A DNA stretch of 64,000 nucleotides from Lota lota (taxonomy: Eukaryota > Chordata > Actinopteri > Gadiformes > Lotidae): assembly GCA_026745465.1 (NCBI GenBank), contig JACYXH010000513.1, positions 1 through 64,000 on the forward strand, read 5' to 3'. Shown here one piece after another: positions 12,071-24,613 of this stretch. Position numbers and translations under genes: made by a program. Under the pieces are notes generated by a model. That model had not been told where the DNA came from. It saw nothing but the letters and a program-made list of their open reading frames with translations, and did not search any database. Position 1 is the first letter of the stretch, and each line of letters starts with the position of its first letter.

Positions 12071-13570
12071 TGTGTCTCTCTCTTAAACCAGCCGTCACCA
12101 CATACACACACACACACACACACACAGTCTTTGTCTTTATTGAAATCACTAAAGTGTACAAACATTATACCATGTTATTCAGTATTCAGAAGCATACACT
12201 CGAAGAAACAGACTATGAATTATTGTGTTATCAAAATGGATCCTTTAAACATGAATGCATGACTGCAGCTTTGATGTTCTAGCATTAAAGGTTATGAAAT
12301 GTGTTGAGGAGAAAATAGACAGTGAACAGTACAGTATATGTAATGTAACCATTTATAATGGGTTATGTTTCTATAATAGACAGGGTTATTTTCTTCATTC
12401 ATTTCTCTTCAATGAGTCATCTTGTTCTGTTGGATTCATATGTTTTTTTCCTTCTTTCTCTTGTTACGGCCTTTGCAGGCAGGTATTACAGAAATACACA
12501 CACACCCACACACACGCACACACACATACATATGTTGTGTGTTTGTGTATGTATAGCATCAATGTAGACATGATTATTAAGCTTCATACACAACGTACAT
12601 ACTAGGACATCAAAATGATTCTGATCAGGATATAAAAAATTAAAATGCAACCATTAATACAGTAGTCCTACACATAGGATTCATAACTGTATGCCTATAA
12701 TAGTGCTGACTAAATATATGAACATAGTTGTTTCCAGGACTACTTGAATTAGGCTTTAGGCCTACATGAATCATTTAAACGTCTTGAGAATATTAAACCA
12801 ATTGATTTGATATAAGGTCCGTTTTGAAACACTAGAAAAAGGTGCACCGTAGCACCATCTGCTGGTTAGATGAAGTCAGTGCAGCTAGCTGACCTGAAAA
12901 ACATGAACCCTACGTCATCACCATTGATTTATGTGTTGAGACGATCCTGGCAGTTTTAAATCACCTTGAAGGTCATTTCATGTCCCTCTCATACGAGTGA
13001 TACTCTCAAATATAGAGTAGGACTACACTACATAACACAATATTGAGATTGGCTCCACAATGTTCAAAACAATATCACATGAGTAAAAGTATTCATCAGA
13101 TAATAGCTTGAGGAAGAGTAAGAAAGTATCTAGTGAAAAGACTACTCAAGTACTGAGTTACTTCAAACCAAACGATTTATTGTTGTAATAAGCAGAGCAA
13201 GATGAACATAAATAGACAAATATTACATTGTATATGCTTGTCTAATAGACATTAACAACATATAAAATAGCATGTATCCCTTCAAATGAAACACACAATA
13301 ACACATTCAATCTTTACAAAATAGCATGAATGAAGGCAAATACAGACACAACAAATCTCTCTCTGACTTGAGTAAGAGTGAAAAGTATGTTACAATAAAA
13401 CTACTCTTAAAAGTAATCTATTCAAAAAGTTACTGAAGTACACGAAAGAGTTAAATATAACCTCTACGTGTATTTATGTTTGTAACAAATTTGTTTTAGT
13501 CTGTGTGTGTACTGTGTGCGTGTACTGTATGTGTACTGTGTGTGTGTGCGTGCGCACTATGCGTGTATAT
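12071..13570. other. No gene visible
   Basis: AT-rich sequence with short CA runs. The part from about 13.07 to 13.45 kb resembles 55.50-55.87 kb (AAGACTACTCAAGTACTGAG, TTGTTGTAATAAGCAGAGC, ATTAACAACATATAAAATAG). It is therefore the 3' flank of a duplicated B30.2 segment. Confidence 0.6.
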
Positions 13571-13574
13571 GTAC

Positions 13575-13576
13575 TA

Positions 13577-13631
<55 letters not shown>

Positions 13632-13632
13632 C
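13575..13632. repeat. (TG)n microsatellite 3' of the B30.2 exon
   Basis: TG run just beyond the stop codon of the minus-strand B30.2 exon. The paralogous exon at 56.3 kb has an expanded TG-rich tract in the same place. Confidence 0.9.
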
Positions 13633-13659
13633 GCCCGCCCTCCCGCATGTTCTTTTTTT

Positions 13660-14213
13660 CTACAAGCGACACAGAGACACTGAGTCACCATCCCTCCATA
13701 ACCTAAACCCAGGGAGGAGGTCCTCCTGGGTGAAGGTGGACTGGAAGGTGTGGATGTGTGTCAGTGTGTCTGAGGACCCTCCTACATCTGCGGACACTCT
13801 GTAGAAGGACAGAGTGCCAGCAGGCCGGTCCAGATACACTCCTACTCTGTTAGAGCCAGCGTGGGGGAGATCTATGTCTGTTCTACTACCGTTGTACCAG
13901 GCATAGTAACGACCATCATAACACTCAAGACTCCAGGACTTGTTGTTCCCTCCAAGCCAGCTGTCACCAGCCCCTCCTCTCCTTGTGATTCCTCTGTATG
14001 TCACTCCTATAACAACATGTCCTTCCCACTCCACCTCCCAGTAACAGCAGCCAGTCAGACTCTCTCTACACAACACCTGGTCCCAGTAGTCAAATCTCTC
14101 TGGGTGATCAGGATACGACTGCTCCTCTCTAACCCACGTCACCTTTCTGTTGTCCTCAGACAGAGAGAGTCGTCTGTTCGCTGTGTTTGGGTCCAGTGTG
14201 AGTTCACAGGCAT
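13660..14213 (-). CDS. B30.2 (PRY-SPRY) exon, probably the last exon of an NLR gene
   Basis: A 554-base exon preceded by a good acceptor (CTCCCATCAG/ATGCCTG). It encodes ACELTLDPNTA, then LSLSEDNRKVTWVREEQSYP, CYWEVEWEG, WSLECYD, NRVGVYLDRPAGTLSFYRVS and the end SVSLCRL with stop. This is the PRY motif followed by the SPRY core. In teleosts such an exon ends many TRIM and many NLR proteins, where it provides the variable ligand-binding surface. The exon is uninterrupted. The nearest upstream exons on the same strand are NLR-like N-terminal exons at 15.2-15.7 kb, so I assign it tentatively to that broken NLR gene. It uses the same splice phase (two bases, then codon) as the TRIM B30.2 exon at 42260. 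Confidence 0.85.
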
Positions 14214-15217
14214 CTGATGGGAGAACAAGACATGATTAGCTGCTGAACCATTGTTCTTCATCATCATCATCACTAGTACTGTTCTCTTGCATACTTCTTT
14301 CTTTTTATTCTCTTTCAGAAGCTTTTTGGTCGCTATTTACTCTTCAAACATTAACATAGAAAGACAAAAAAAATTCATAATAGGTACTATAGTGGAATCA
14401 TGGCCTGTATATTTTCTAAGCAATAGTACACGTTGGTTTTAAGATAATTAAAGTTAAAGTTAATAGGAAATCCCATGTGTGTGTGAGTGGCTGTCCCAGT
14501 CAAAACATTGAAACCCAGAAAAATGTATAAACTGCATTTACTCCCTCAATATTTACACTACATACACATGTTATACATCATGATTTTCGGCATGATGAGC
14601 TAATTCCTCATATGAAATATCTAAGCACTACTTGTAGTAGCTTTCAAGATATTACAAGTATTGTAATATGTAGTACTGTTGGCTGTCCTGCTTTAGAGAT
14701 TCCCTCAAACACACACCTGAACTTATTCTTTAAATGAGACTTGATTTTATGTTGGCACTCAACAGCAACAGTTTCTAAATGTCAAAATAGCAGAAGACTT
14801 CAGTTAGTGGATGGTGACATAATTGGACACATTTAAATTATTCCTGTAAAATGATAAACTTCCTGATTTTTATATAGCTATTTAAATTCTACTAAAGATG
14901 TTTCTTATAACATGCTAAGTAGTGCTATCATTGTTAGTATCAGTGGAAAGTGACTTGCTATGCTGATATACCAAGATAGTCTTGCATCTCTTCCAACGAG
15001 TTATTCTGCTGTTGATCTGCAGTATATATATATTTTTTAGCAATGTCACTTCTTAAATTCACCACCCAGCCGTAATGGCAATGGTCTGGAAATGCTACTA
15101 GATGCTACCTGGATTATCTACCCTTGTTCCCATTCACACATGACCCCATGCAGGAAATGTTCAGGAATATTGCTAAACCTCTATCACATTTGGGATAGGG
15201 GCTTGAGAGTCTCTTAC
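14214..15217 (-). other. Intron-like gap where FISNA-NACHT-LRR exons would be expected
   Basis: The 1-kb interval between the NLR-like N-terminal exon and the B30.2 exon. Its left half matches the intron upstream of the other B30.2 exons. No Walker A, NACHT or leucine-rich repeat coding sequence is visible, and the interval is too short for a normal NACHT exon. Confidence 0.6.
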
Positions 15218-15436
15218 GGGCCCTCAGTTTCTCCCGGTTCATCTCCATCAGGCAGAGCTTTGTGATGTCTACCACTCCCTCTATGGCGCGCCTCCTCTGC
15301 TCCTTGTTCTTTCCTTCCACCTCCTCCTCCTCCTGCTCCTCTGACACTCTGAGCATTGTGGGTAATCTGGGAAGAGAACCCTCCAGAGCTTCTTCAGCTC
15401 CTTGTCTAGAAAAGCGTGTGCGTTCTCCTCAGCCCT
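15218..15436 (-). pseudogene. NLR N-terminal exon (segment before FISNA-NACHT), frameshifted
   Basis: With acceptor TCTGTTCCAG/AGGGCTG and donor CC/GTAAGA, the exon reads AEENAHAFLDKELKKLWRVL then FPDYPQCSE in one frame, and SEEQEEEEVEGKNKEQRRRA then EGVVDITKLCLMEMNREKL in another. This matches from memory the segment found in fish NLRC3/NLRP12-like receptors between the N-terminal repeats and the FISNA domain (hydrophobic helix, FPDYP-like motif, acidic run, LxxMxxxxL helix). One base shift near the CSE breaks the frame, and the alternative frame has a stop upstream. NLR proteins are cytosolic sensors. This copy cannot encode one, as the NACHT exon is missing too. Confidence 0.6.
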
Positions 15437-15616
15437 CTGGAACAGAACAAACATCAAGGAGAACTTTACTCTGAACTAACTGAGGACATCAGAAGCATCT
15501 GTCCTAGATTCATGCTGGTCTAAAGAGGGAAGCCTGGAGACTATTAGCACCACAAGAGATGCTTTTTAATGTTCATGTAGAGCTAAAGTCAAATGTCTCA
15601 TTGGACGTTTACACAC

Positions 15617-15686
15617 CTTGATCAGCTCTGTTTCATGCTGCTGTACAGAATGAACACTGGTAACCTTTGACCTCTCCTGGGGTTGT
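15617..15686 (-). pseudogene. Small NLR N-terminal exon upstream of 15218-15436
   Basis: Bounded by an acceptor (TTCTCCACAG) and a donor (AAG/GTGTGT), this 70-base exon reads QPQERSKVTSVHSVQQHETE, then LIK. Its end QQHETELIK joined to RAEENAHAFL resembles the QxHQTDL...LLEEN stretch of fish NLR N-termini. The call depends on its neighbour. Confidence 0.45.
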
Positions 15687-15841
15687 CTGTGGAGAACAAA
15701 CACACACACACATTTCTCTATAGTAAAATGAGTCAGTAAAATGCAATTGATAAGAGTTACACGGAACCGTTTCCCAAGATTAAATCATTTAAAATACCAA
15801 TAACCTAAAGACAATATAAACTGTAGTAAACTGTAGGCTTA

Positions 15842-16140
15842 CCTTATCTATTCCGTGATTTAAATGTGTTCCCATACAGTATAAAGTTATAAAAGTATAA
15901 ATGGAAAGGAAGAAAATGAGGTTAAAGTGTTCCTAAATCAAGTAAATCTGGTAAAAGTGATTAAAAGACGATCTAGAGAAAGTTTGAGTTAAGTTTGAGT
16001 TAAGTGCTCCTCCCTGAGAAAGACTGAAGTTTATATGAGGAAGATACAGGACTATGACGCACTGGCAAGTCCAGACAGCCAATCACAGCCTCGGCTGAGA
16101 TAGCCAATCGAGGGCTGTAATATGAGGCTGTCATCAATGG
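15842..16140 (-). promoter_or_regulatory. 5' leader exon of the broken NLR gene
   Basis: On the minus strand this matches the leader at 26.09-26.37 kb, ending in the same donor (TAGATAAG/GTAAGCCTAC at 15841). It contains GTTTTCAGGGAAAGC-like and CACGTG elements at its far end, also found in the plus-strand copies. It lies 155 bases upstream of the small NLR exon, in the right order and orientation to be the first, noncoding exon. The transcription start cannot be placed. Confidence 0.5.
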
Positions 16141-16144
16141 TCAC

Positions 16145-16214
16145 GTGTTTTCAGGGAAAGCAAAGCCTTCAGACACACACACACACACCCACACACCCAC
16201 ACCCACACCCCCCC

Positions 16215-16245
<31 letters not shown>

Positions 16246-16823
16246 CAAACCCGGAGCACTGCTTCCTCTACTTCCTACTCTGACTGAATCCGCTGTCTGC
16301 TGCTCTCATAGCTCTGCTGCTCGTGTGTGCACTGTGCGCGTGCACGCCGGGGCGCGTTCCTGCAGCGAGCGGAGCGGCAATACACAGATCTGTTCTCTCT
16401 TCTTCTTCTTTTGTTGAATGTTGGATCGGGGCTGCATGAATAGTATTCGGGGAAGCCGAATGATGAATATTGATTCATGGATGGATGAATGAGAGAGAGT
16501 GAGTGAGTGAGTGAGTGAGTGAGTGAGTGAGTGAGTGAGAGAGAGAGACTGACTCTCAGCCCCGCCCACTGGCTCCCCATACCAGAGAGGCAAACACAGA
16601 GGAACCAGCAGTCAGAGAGTTGTCACAACGTGCAAGGGAAGTTCCTATCACAGCATCCAAACTGTCTAGAGGAGACGGATTCAGGAATGCGTTTTCACAT
16701 TCTCACAGAAAAGTCTAAACATAAAACAAAGGTAATTCTAAACCAGTGTACTGGGTCTTAGTGATACGCATCTGTCCAGTATTTGAATCCACTACTTCCC
16801 CCCCCCCCTTCCTTCTTTTGCCA
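16145..16823 (-). repeat. NXPE 3' flank, inverted partner of 4798-5390
   Basis: The 3' untranslated and flanking sequence of the NXPE gene on the minus strand. It includes GAGT and CA microsatellites (16496-16540, 16172-16245) and mirrors 4.8-5.4 kb. It has a GC-rich block at 16320-16380. Confidence 0.75.
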
Positions 16824-17475
<652 letters not shown>

Positions 17476-17478
17476 TCA

Positions 17479-17893
<415 letters not shown>

Positions 17894-18027
17894 ATAGTGA
17901 AGATGGGTCTGCTACTTGTATGTAGGCCTACCAGGGCAGCAGGCTCATCTTCATTAGTTGATAGTGAAGATGGGTCTGCTACTTGTATGTAGGCCTACCA
18001 GGGCAGCAGGCTCATCTTCATTAGTTG
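17894..18027. repeat. Two tandem copies of a 67-bp unit
   Basis: The unit from ATAGTGAAGATGGGTCTGCT to CATCTTCATTAGTTG occurs twice back to back (17894-17960 and 17961-18027) with no difference that I can see. A truncated third start follows (GTAGTGAAGAT). Confidence 0.9.
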
Positions 18028-18932
18028 ACTGTAGTGAAGATAGTTGACCTCCTCTAGCCTACCTCCTACCTGGGCCCTGGTACATAAAGGAGCAGGCCCA
18101 TAGCTAGTGTTATGAGTGACAGCTGTGCTTATGCTACGATGACACCTGTGAAAAGACAACTAGTCTAATGCTTGTGATTGGTCAGGCTTACCATTAGCGC
18201 CATTGGTCAACTAGGTCTGAGGTCATTCCTTATTGTAGATATTAATTACGGAGTTATGGATATGGATATAGGACCTATATGCTTTTTATTTTTTTATATG
18301 CGTGTATATCCAGATTGACAGGAGAACATTTGTCTTCACTTTGACTAGCAGCCTATGCTCACTGAATGTAACAACACTAAAACAAACCTAGCTTGAACCA
18401 GATGACTGGGTGATTTATGAAATGAAAAGCGGGGACATTTGTAGTTTAGTGGTCCACAGAGTAAACTAACTATCTAAGGTTATGTTTTCTGAAATAAAAG
18501 GGACAGATTTACGATTTGCTTATTATCATGGTGAATGTAGTAGGCTACTATAGGCCTAGTAAAAGATTGGGCCCAATGGCTTACTATGATGTGTTTTAAG
18601 CTTAGGTTAACCAGCCAGAAACAGCCAGAGTCTTCTCCTCCGATACGGAAACGTTCTATATTGTATTGATAGCCTATTGATTATGATCGGTCTGCTTATG
18701 CTTAAGTCCATAGGTAGCGAGGCCGGGTCACAGCCTATCAGATAGACCCCAGACTAATTACCAACTGTCTAGAAATGAATATTCATGAGCAAGCTAGAAC
18801 CTTTCAATCTATTCATGTATCTTTAAAATCCTATTTTTAAAACGGGGACTGTCCCTGGAAAACGGGGCCGTCTGGTCTTCAGTAGGCCGGTAGTATCGGC
18901 CTCCTACTGGAGCTGACCGCACTGAGCTCACA
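18028..18932. other. No gene visible
   Basis: Mixed-composition intergenic sequence without a long frame or recognised repeat. Confidence 0.5.
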
Positions 18933-18992
18933 CTTGACAGGCGCTAGGACCCTGGGGACCACGGCTTCCCCAGGGTCCTAGCACCTGTCAAG
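18933..18992. repeat. Near-perfect 26-bp inverted repeat (hairpin)
   Basis: The left arm (18933-18958, starting CTTGACAGGCGCTAGGACCC) and right arm (18967-18992, ending CCTAGCACCTGTCAAG) pair over 26 positions with one C/T difference, tolerated as a G-U pair in one transcript orientation. The loop is 8 bases (CCACGGCT). The stem is GC-rich. It could be a foldback remnant, a cruciform-forming site or a short hairpin RNA. No flanking stem extension is visible, which is unusual for a microRNA precursor. Confidence 0.85.
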
Positions 18993-21873
18993 ATGTCTGC
19001 CTGCACATTGGTTCCCTGAGTCCCCTTATCACTACCTCACCAGAGAACTCCTCCACCACCAGCACCACCACTACCACCACCACCAGTACTAACCGTCTTC
19101 ATGACGTTAGACTCTAGCTCTATGACGCTAGGCTATCCTCTGAACCCTGATGTCAAGAGACTAAATTAGGTGTAGAAGTTCACATATATCCACAGCAAGT
19201 TTCCAGTCAGATTCTTCCAAAAATACAGCAGAGTCAATACTTGACGTTCAATGCTCTATTTGTGGGCTCGTGCAGGATCCCCAAAACAACCACCAGAGAC
19301 CTTCCATGGTCACAAAAAGCTCTACTTGATTCTGTGTGTAAAATCCTGAGTGCTCTCTCATTATTCTTCTCCCATTAAAGTATTTTCTTCATCACACAAC
19401 ACAGTGTCTTAAAGCACATGACAAGGGCGGGGCTCTCAGTTACCTCCAATCATTACTTGTTATCATGCAAAAAGGTGCAACCCGCAGATGGCTATTGGGT
19501 TACCGTTATTAAATTAAGCCAATGACAAACCGCCTACACCCTCTCTAGGCTAATTATTTTGGGGGAGGGGGGGGGGATGATGGGCCCCCGACCTGTTTGT
19601 CTGAGAGGGATCCGTTGTTAGGTTGTGAGACAAGGGAAGGGCCATTTGATGGTAATACCAACCGTGGAGCAATTGCTTTAAGAACTAAAGGGGGTTAGAG
19701 ACAGACGTCTCTAACCTAACCTAACCGTCTCCTCTTTAGGATGAGATGAGGATGAGGATGAGAACATGATGAAGGTAAATATACATATGAATTCAAACTG
19801 GGGTTCAGAGACAGGGCTCTGGCAGGGAGGGGGGAAACAGTATGAGGCAAAACCAAATTTAACTGTTTAAAGACTAACACTTTCCTCAACAGCGTGTAAA
19901 GACAGCTGGTCTGTGGACAAGTTTATCATACATGGGGTCAAAAGGGGCCCGCGCCACGCCCCTTATGAGATCTAAAAAGGTACCTGTGCATTTCGCTCAT
20001 AACTTTCTTTCCGATGAGATAAAGGTTTGATTCTCAGAAATGCATGTTGGATCAGTGGGGTGTCGGTCTGGGAAGAACTTTAGTGAAAATCTCAGAAGTG
20101 GGCCGCGGGGTGAGAGGTCACGAGATGGAGCATTATCCGAGGCTCTTTTAGTTACTTCCTGTAGGGCTAGAGGCCCTAAATGTATCATCTTAGTTGTGAT
20201 TGAGGCCCTCTTTCATATGAAAGAAACCCCAGGTCTCTTGCTCACTCCCAAGTGTCCTTGACCCCTAGGTCACCCACTAATTACATAACTTCCTGTAGGG
20301 CTGGATATACAGTATATTAACTACTACGTCGCTATCTTACTCCCAAGTCATTCTGTGCACATACCATTAACGGGGTTAATGGTGTGTTTGCATCACTTCC
20401 TGTAGGTCTAGGACCCTCATGTTGATAATTGTAGTAATCTTTTGAAAGTCTTTTTAGTCTTCCTTTTACTTTATTGACGCATTAACACTTTAAAGTGGGA
20501 TTAATTGGTCATGATTATCTTGTGCAACAGCATGTTTTTATAAAATTAACCGTTGTAATGGATTTCAACTCCCTGTTTCCCCACGAAAACATGTCAGCCT
20601 GGCCCGTACCAGAGAAAAAATATGTCATCCCTGGGTCACACGAAAATCTATGTTTTTATTGAAAGAACATCATCAGTTACATAAAATAACATATCAAGAC
20701 TTTCATATAACACACATAACATAGCAGCCCAGATGACTAATGTTACACAACGCAAAACAAAGATTCAAACAACATGCAAGCTGCGTGGTTTCAGGGTTAC
20801 CAGCATCTATATGAATCACCATGGCAACGATAGAAAAAGTTGCATTAACTAACAAACTAAACATCCTCTACATTCACTGACTGAAGATTACAACATTAAA
20901 ATGAATATCACTATAAATGTTATCAAAGCACATTATAATGCCGTAGTTATCTTAAAATGTTGCTTTTTCCACTGAGAATATAATGATTGTCATCCATTTT
21001 GATTTGGCAGAACCTTGACATACGTGACGTATTGCTGTTTCTTCAAACAGTCGATAGGGGGCTAAAACGGTCATATGGGTCGTTTTCAAAGACCTTTACA
21101 AACAACCTATTCTGACGTTTAGGTTGGAGATCACGTTTCATCGTTGACATTGTCAAAACGTTACGTGGATAGGTTGATGGTCATTAAACAGCTTATCCAA
21201 GAGAACCATGAATAAGAACTGTGTATGTTACTTTGTTAACTAAAGCTAGCCTGCTAACATTTCTGATAGCTACAGCGGGGCAAACTATGTCATCTATTTA
21301 TACATTCTGATTATTGGTCTTCGGGTCAGTGATATTAGGATGACAATAGCAAACAAACATTAAATATGTTACATTTATATGCAAAATAAAGACAAACCAG
21401 CACATTCACATCAGGAAAAAGTGAATTGTCAATATCAATACATAAATATAACCCCCACTTCAATTCCATTAAAACCACCTACTCAATCAGAGTCTAAGAT
21501 AAAGCCCTACTGTGTGGATATCATTTGTAAATCAGCTAAGCCAGACAGAGATATAATAGCCAACAGATACTTGATTTAGTCTTTTGAAACCATGTTGAAC
21601 TCACAATCTCCTCATTTCAGATCAAATGATTGATGCATGACACAACTACATCTGCTCATAAAGAAGTTCACTGATTATAAACTATTGTAAATGTATTCTA
21701 TATGCTATTCTAGCGCAAAATGTGGCCTGTCACAATGCCCAGAATTACGGAATGCAGAACTAGCTAGCTACCTCAGACACACTCTGAGCTACAGCATTCA
21801 GAAACTTCACTACTCAGGTCTACCCTGATTCTACTTCTTCAGAATCAGCAGCTATGTTCCCCAGTGAGGCCAA
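18993..21873. other. No gene visible; dispersed repeat at 20.15-20.45 kb
   Basis: Intergenic. ACTTCCTGTAGG recurs three times (about 20151, 20288, 20396), each time beginning a related block, the same family as 6940-7130. Short CCACCA repeats occur at 19.05-19.09 kb. No coding sequence is supported. Confidence 0.6.
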
Positions 21874-24613
21874 TTAGGTGCAGCGAATTTGATTCTCTCT
21901 TGTGGAAGTATAGAAGCGCAACTGGTTCACTCCTTCTGTCGGACCTGCGGAAATATAAATAGAAGAAATGTAATGAAAGTGGCTGAAAATACCTACAGCT
22001 CATTTCATTTATTCACACTCCTAGGTTGAGCGTAGTACATATGAGGACTTTTATTTTCCCTAACAGGAAGCTCAAACCTCTTACTGTTTCAAGCTGGTGC
22101 ATGATTTACAGAAGGTTAAGCATATTTGGCTTTATAAGGACCTGGTAATGGCTCTATAGGCTGGACACCAACCTGTAAAGCAGATGAAGTTAAGATGTTC
22201 TTCACAAGAGCGTGGCCTCCATGTGGAAGGTTCCACACTGGACACGCCCCCACAGGGGCTGGAATGTTGTGAGCCTTTGTCCCATTGGGTGAAGCCCAGT
22301 GGATCACCAGACATCCAAAACCAGGAGTTTCCTGAAAGAGACCTACCAACATTGAAAGAGATGAAAGAGTTACCTGGGTGGAAGGAAGAATAATGTGGCC
22401 AAATATTTAGCTTGTGTTATTTTCATGGTATTTTTGATAAGACAAAGTGATGGACAGACAGATGATCATAAGGATAGACTTGATTCCCTGATAGACACCA
22501 CGGTCTGGCCAGTACCTGCGCAGGCCCACCCAGAGGTGGCTGGTTAGTGGGAAGGGGGCGCGAGCCACCAGCTCATCAATCATCTCCTGGTCTTCTGGGC
22601 CCATGAGGCTCAGCAGGTCCCAGTGAGAGTCTCTGCAGTAGAGCAGGGCATCGGACCAGCACAGCTGTGAAGGGCTATGAGGTGTCTTGGACCATACAGA
22701 AAACATCTTACTTTGATACTTCACTCTGAAATATCACAATACAGAACAGTCCTGTAGATCAGTGGTGCCCAACCTTTGACTTTAGGTGGACCACTAAATT
22801 GTCATCAAGACCTTTCTTGGACCACCTCAGATGCAAACGGTAGAACATAGATAAATACAAATGCAGTGGCTGACCAAAGAGTGCCAGCAAACCCTTTATA
22901 CACAAGTATTACTGCAAGACGGCCATGACCAGTGGGAGACAGTGGAAAGAAGAAGTAAGCAACACTGCTTATGCTTCCTTTGTGTTTATTCAGCAAACAC
23001 AAAGCAACACAAAATGTGACTGCACAAAGCAAATCTTATTTTAATAATAACAAACCATAATACTTTACATACTGAATATTTTAAAATGTTCATGTTCCTT
23101 TTTCTATTATTGTGAATGTATCTATTTCAACAATAAAATCATGCAGTAGCCTCAAGTACCACCTGCAGTACCCTCATAAACCACCAGTGGTACGCGTACC
23201 ACAGGTTGAAAACACTGTATGCAGATTGTGCTTTGGGGGATGCTTTACCCAAATTGTCTTACAATACTGCCAGTGCATACATTGTTATAATAGGTAGCCC
23301 CGAGTGGGAAACAAACCCCTAACCCTGGCAGTGTTAATGTCGTGCTCTCCCTGTTGAGCTACATGGACCAGCAGCATTTGACCAATGATGGTTGACCAAC
23401 AGTGGTACTGGTACACCCATCCCCCTTTGATGATCATGTAATGATGGACTGGGTTCCTACCTCCATACACTTTGACCTCACAAAAATGCAGGTAGCCTCC
23501 TTGATCAGAGGACTTGTAGAAGCTGATAAATCTTCCTTCCATTCCCCAACACTTGACAGTCTGAGTCAAGCAGCCTGGGTTATCGTTGATGATGGCACAC
23601 CTGAGGAAAAGAGACAGAGAGAGAAGATACAGTAGTCTGGTGAAGGTATCAGAGACCGGATTCCAGTAGCTGGTGTGTGTCCAGGTGTACTTGAGCAGAG
23701 CTCTGGCTTTGTTCTCTTATTTTCTGGGAGTATAATATTCTATGCTATTTAGTCATTTATACTTTTATCCAAATAATTAAAAGCAGGTCGAGGTCATTAG
23801 GGATCAAACCCAGAACATTTTGGCTGGGAGTCGAATAGTATTGAGAGGAAGTAGGGGAGGTGACACCAGTGATTCACCTTGGATTGTCGTTGCCGTTGTT
23901 TGCCGGAGAATTCCCGATGAGTATTTCCACACCATTGAGCCTCTCCCTTTCAACATTCCTATTAGTGACCTGGATCTCTGACACCCTGTACACACCAGGC
24001 AGCTCCAGCCTCCACCATGGATTGGCCTGTGACTGGGTACGGCTGCAGCTGTAGTGATCCCACTGAGGGTCGGTGTTCCCATCGATGGCGCGTTCAGCCA
24101 CCCCGCCATAATCGGTTGAAGACTGAATAGCCGTGCCTCTCAACGCCAGGTTAAGGCGGGATGCAGCTTAATGGAGAGTGGAACCACAGAATAGTTTGTC
24201 AAGTTGCATTCCAGTGTTCAAAACACATTGAAATACTTATAATAATAATTATAACTAGTCATCGGCCGCTAAATGTGGCACATAGAAATACCTGAAAATC
24301 CAGGTGACTTCCACAGGAGGATCACAACACCTGGTGATGAGAAAATACTATTTACTTAATAAAATTAATACTTCAGCTATTTTTTTACAAGCATTTATCC
24401 TGCAACTATTGTATCTATGAAATATTTAAACTATTCGTGGTGGGAATCTTACACACGCCCACGATCACAAAAACATAGGAGGAGGTCGACTGTCAAAAGT
24501 TATGGCAGGTACATTTTTATTAATTCAATATAATGAACTGGGTAATGATAAATACTGTAGTACGGTGTGGAATACCTACCAATGAAACTGTAGATGAGAC
24601 GACTGGACCCCAT
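21874..24613 (-). CDS. Secreted lectin: F-type (fucolectin) domain followed by a C-type lectin domain
   Basis: Exons by splice signals and phase: 24580-24613 (start MGSSRLIYSFI), 24292-24330 (VVILLWKSPGFS, completing a signal peptide), 23878-24166 and 23461-23600 (F-type lectin: LNLALRGTAIQSS, RAIDGN, NPWWRLELPG, NGVEILIGNS, then CAIINDNPGC, KCWGMEGRFISFYK, HFCEVKVYGG), 22499-22664 or longer (CWSDALLYCRDSHWDLLSL, HLWVGLRR), 22173-22331 (SWFWMSGDPLGFTQW, CEEHLNFICFTG) and 21874-21944 (tail PTEGVNQ...IRCT, stop). All junctions keep phase except the join of F-type to C-type exons, which needs a weaker acceptor at 22723/22724 or an unseen exon. F-type lectins bind fucose; the usual RxD sugar-binding triplet here reads RLE. 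The C-type part has no EPN/QPD and no WND, so calcium-dependent sugar binding is doubtful. Probably a secreted innate immune lectin of roughly 318 residues. Confidence 0.75.

Noticed and set aside
18933..18992. A microRNA gene
   Set aside because: The stem has the right length but no lower stem or flanking structure, and nothing identifies a known microRNA. Reported as a hairpin only.
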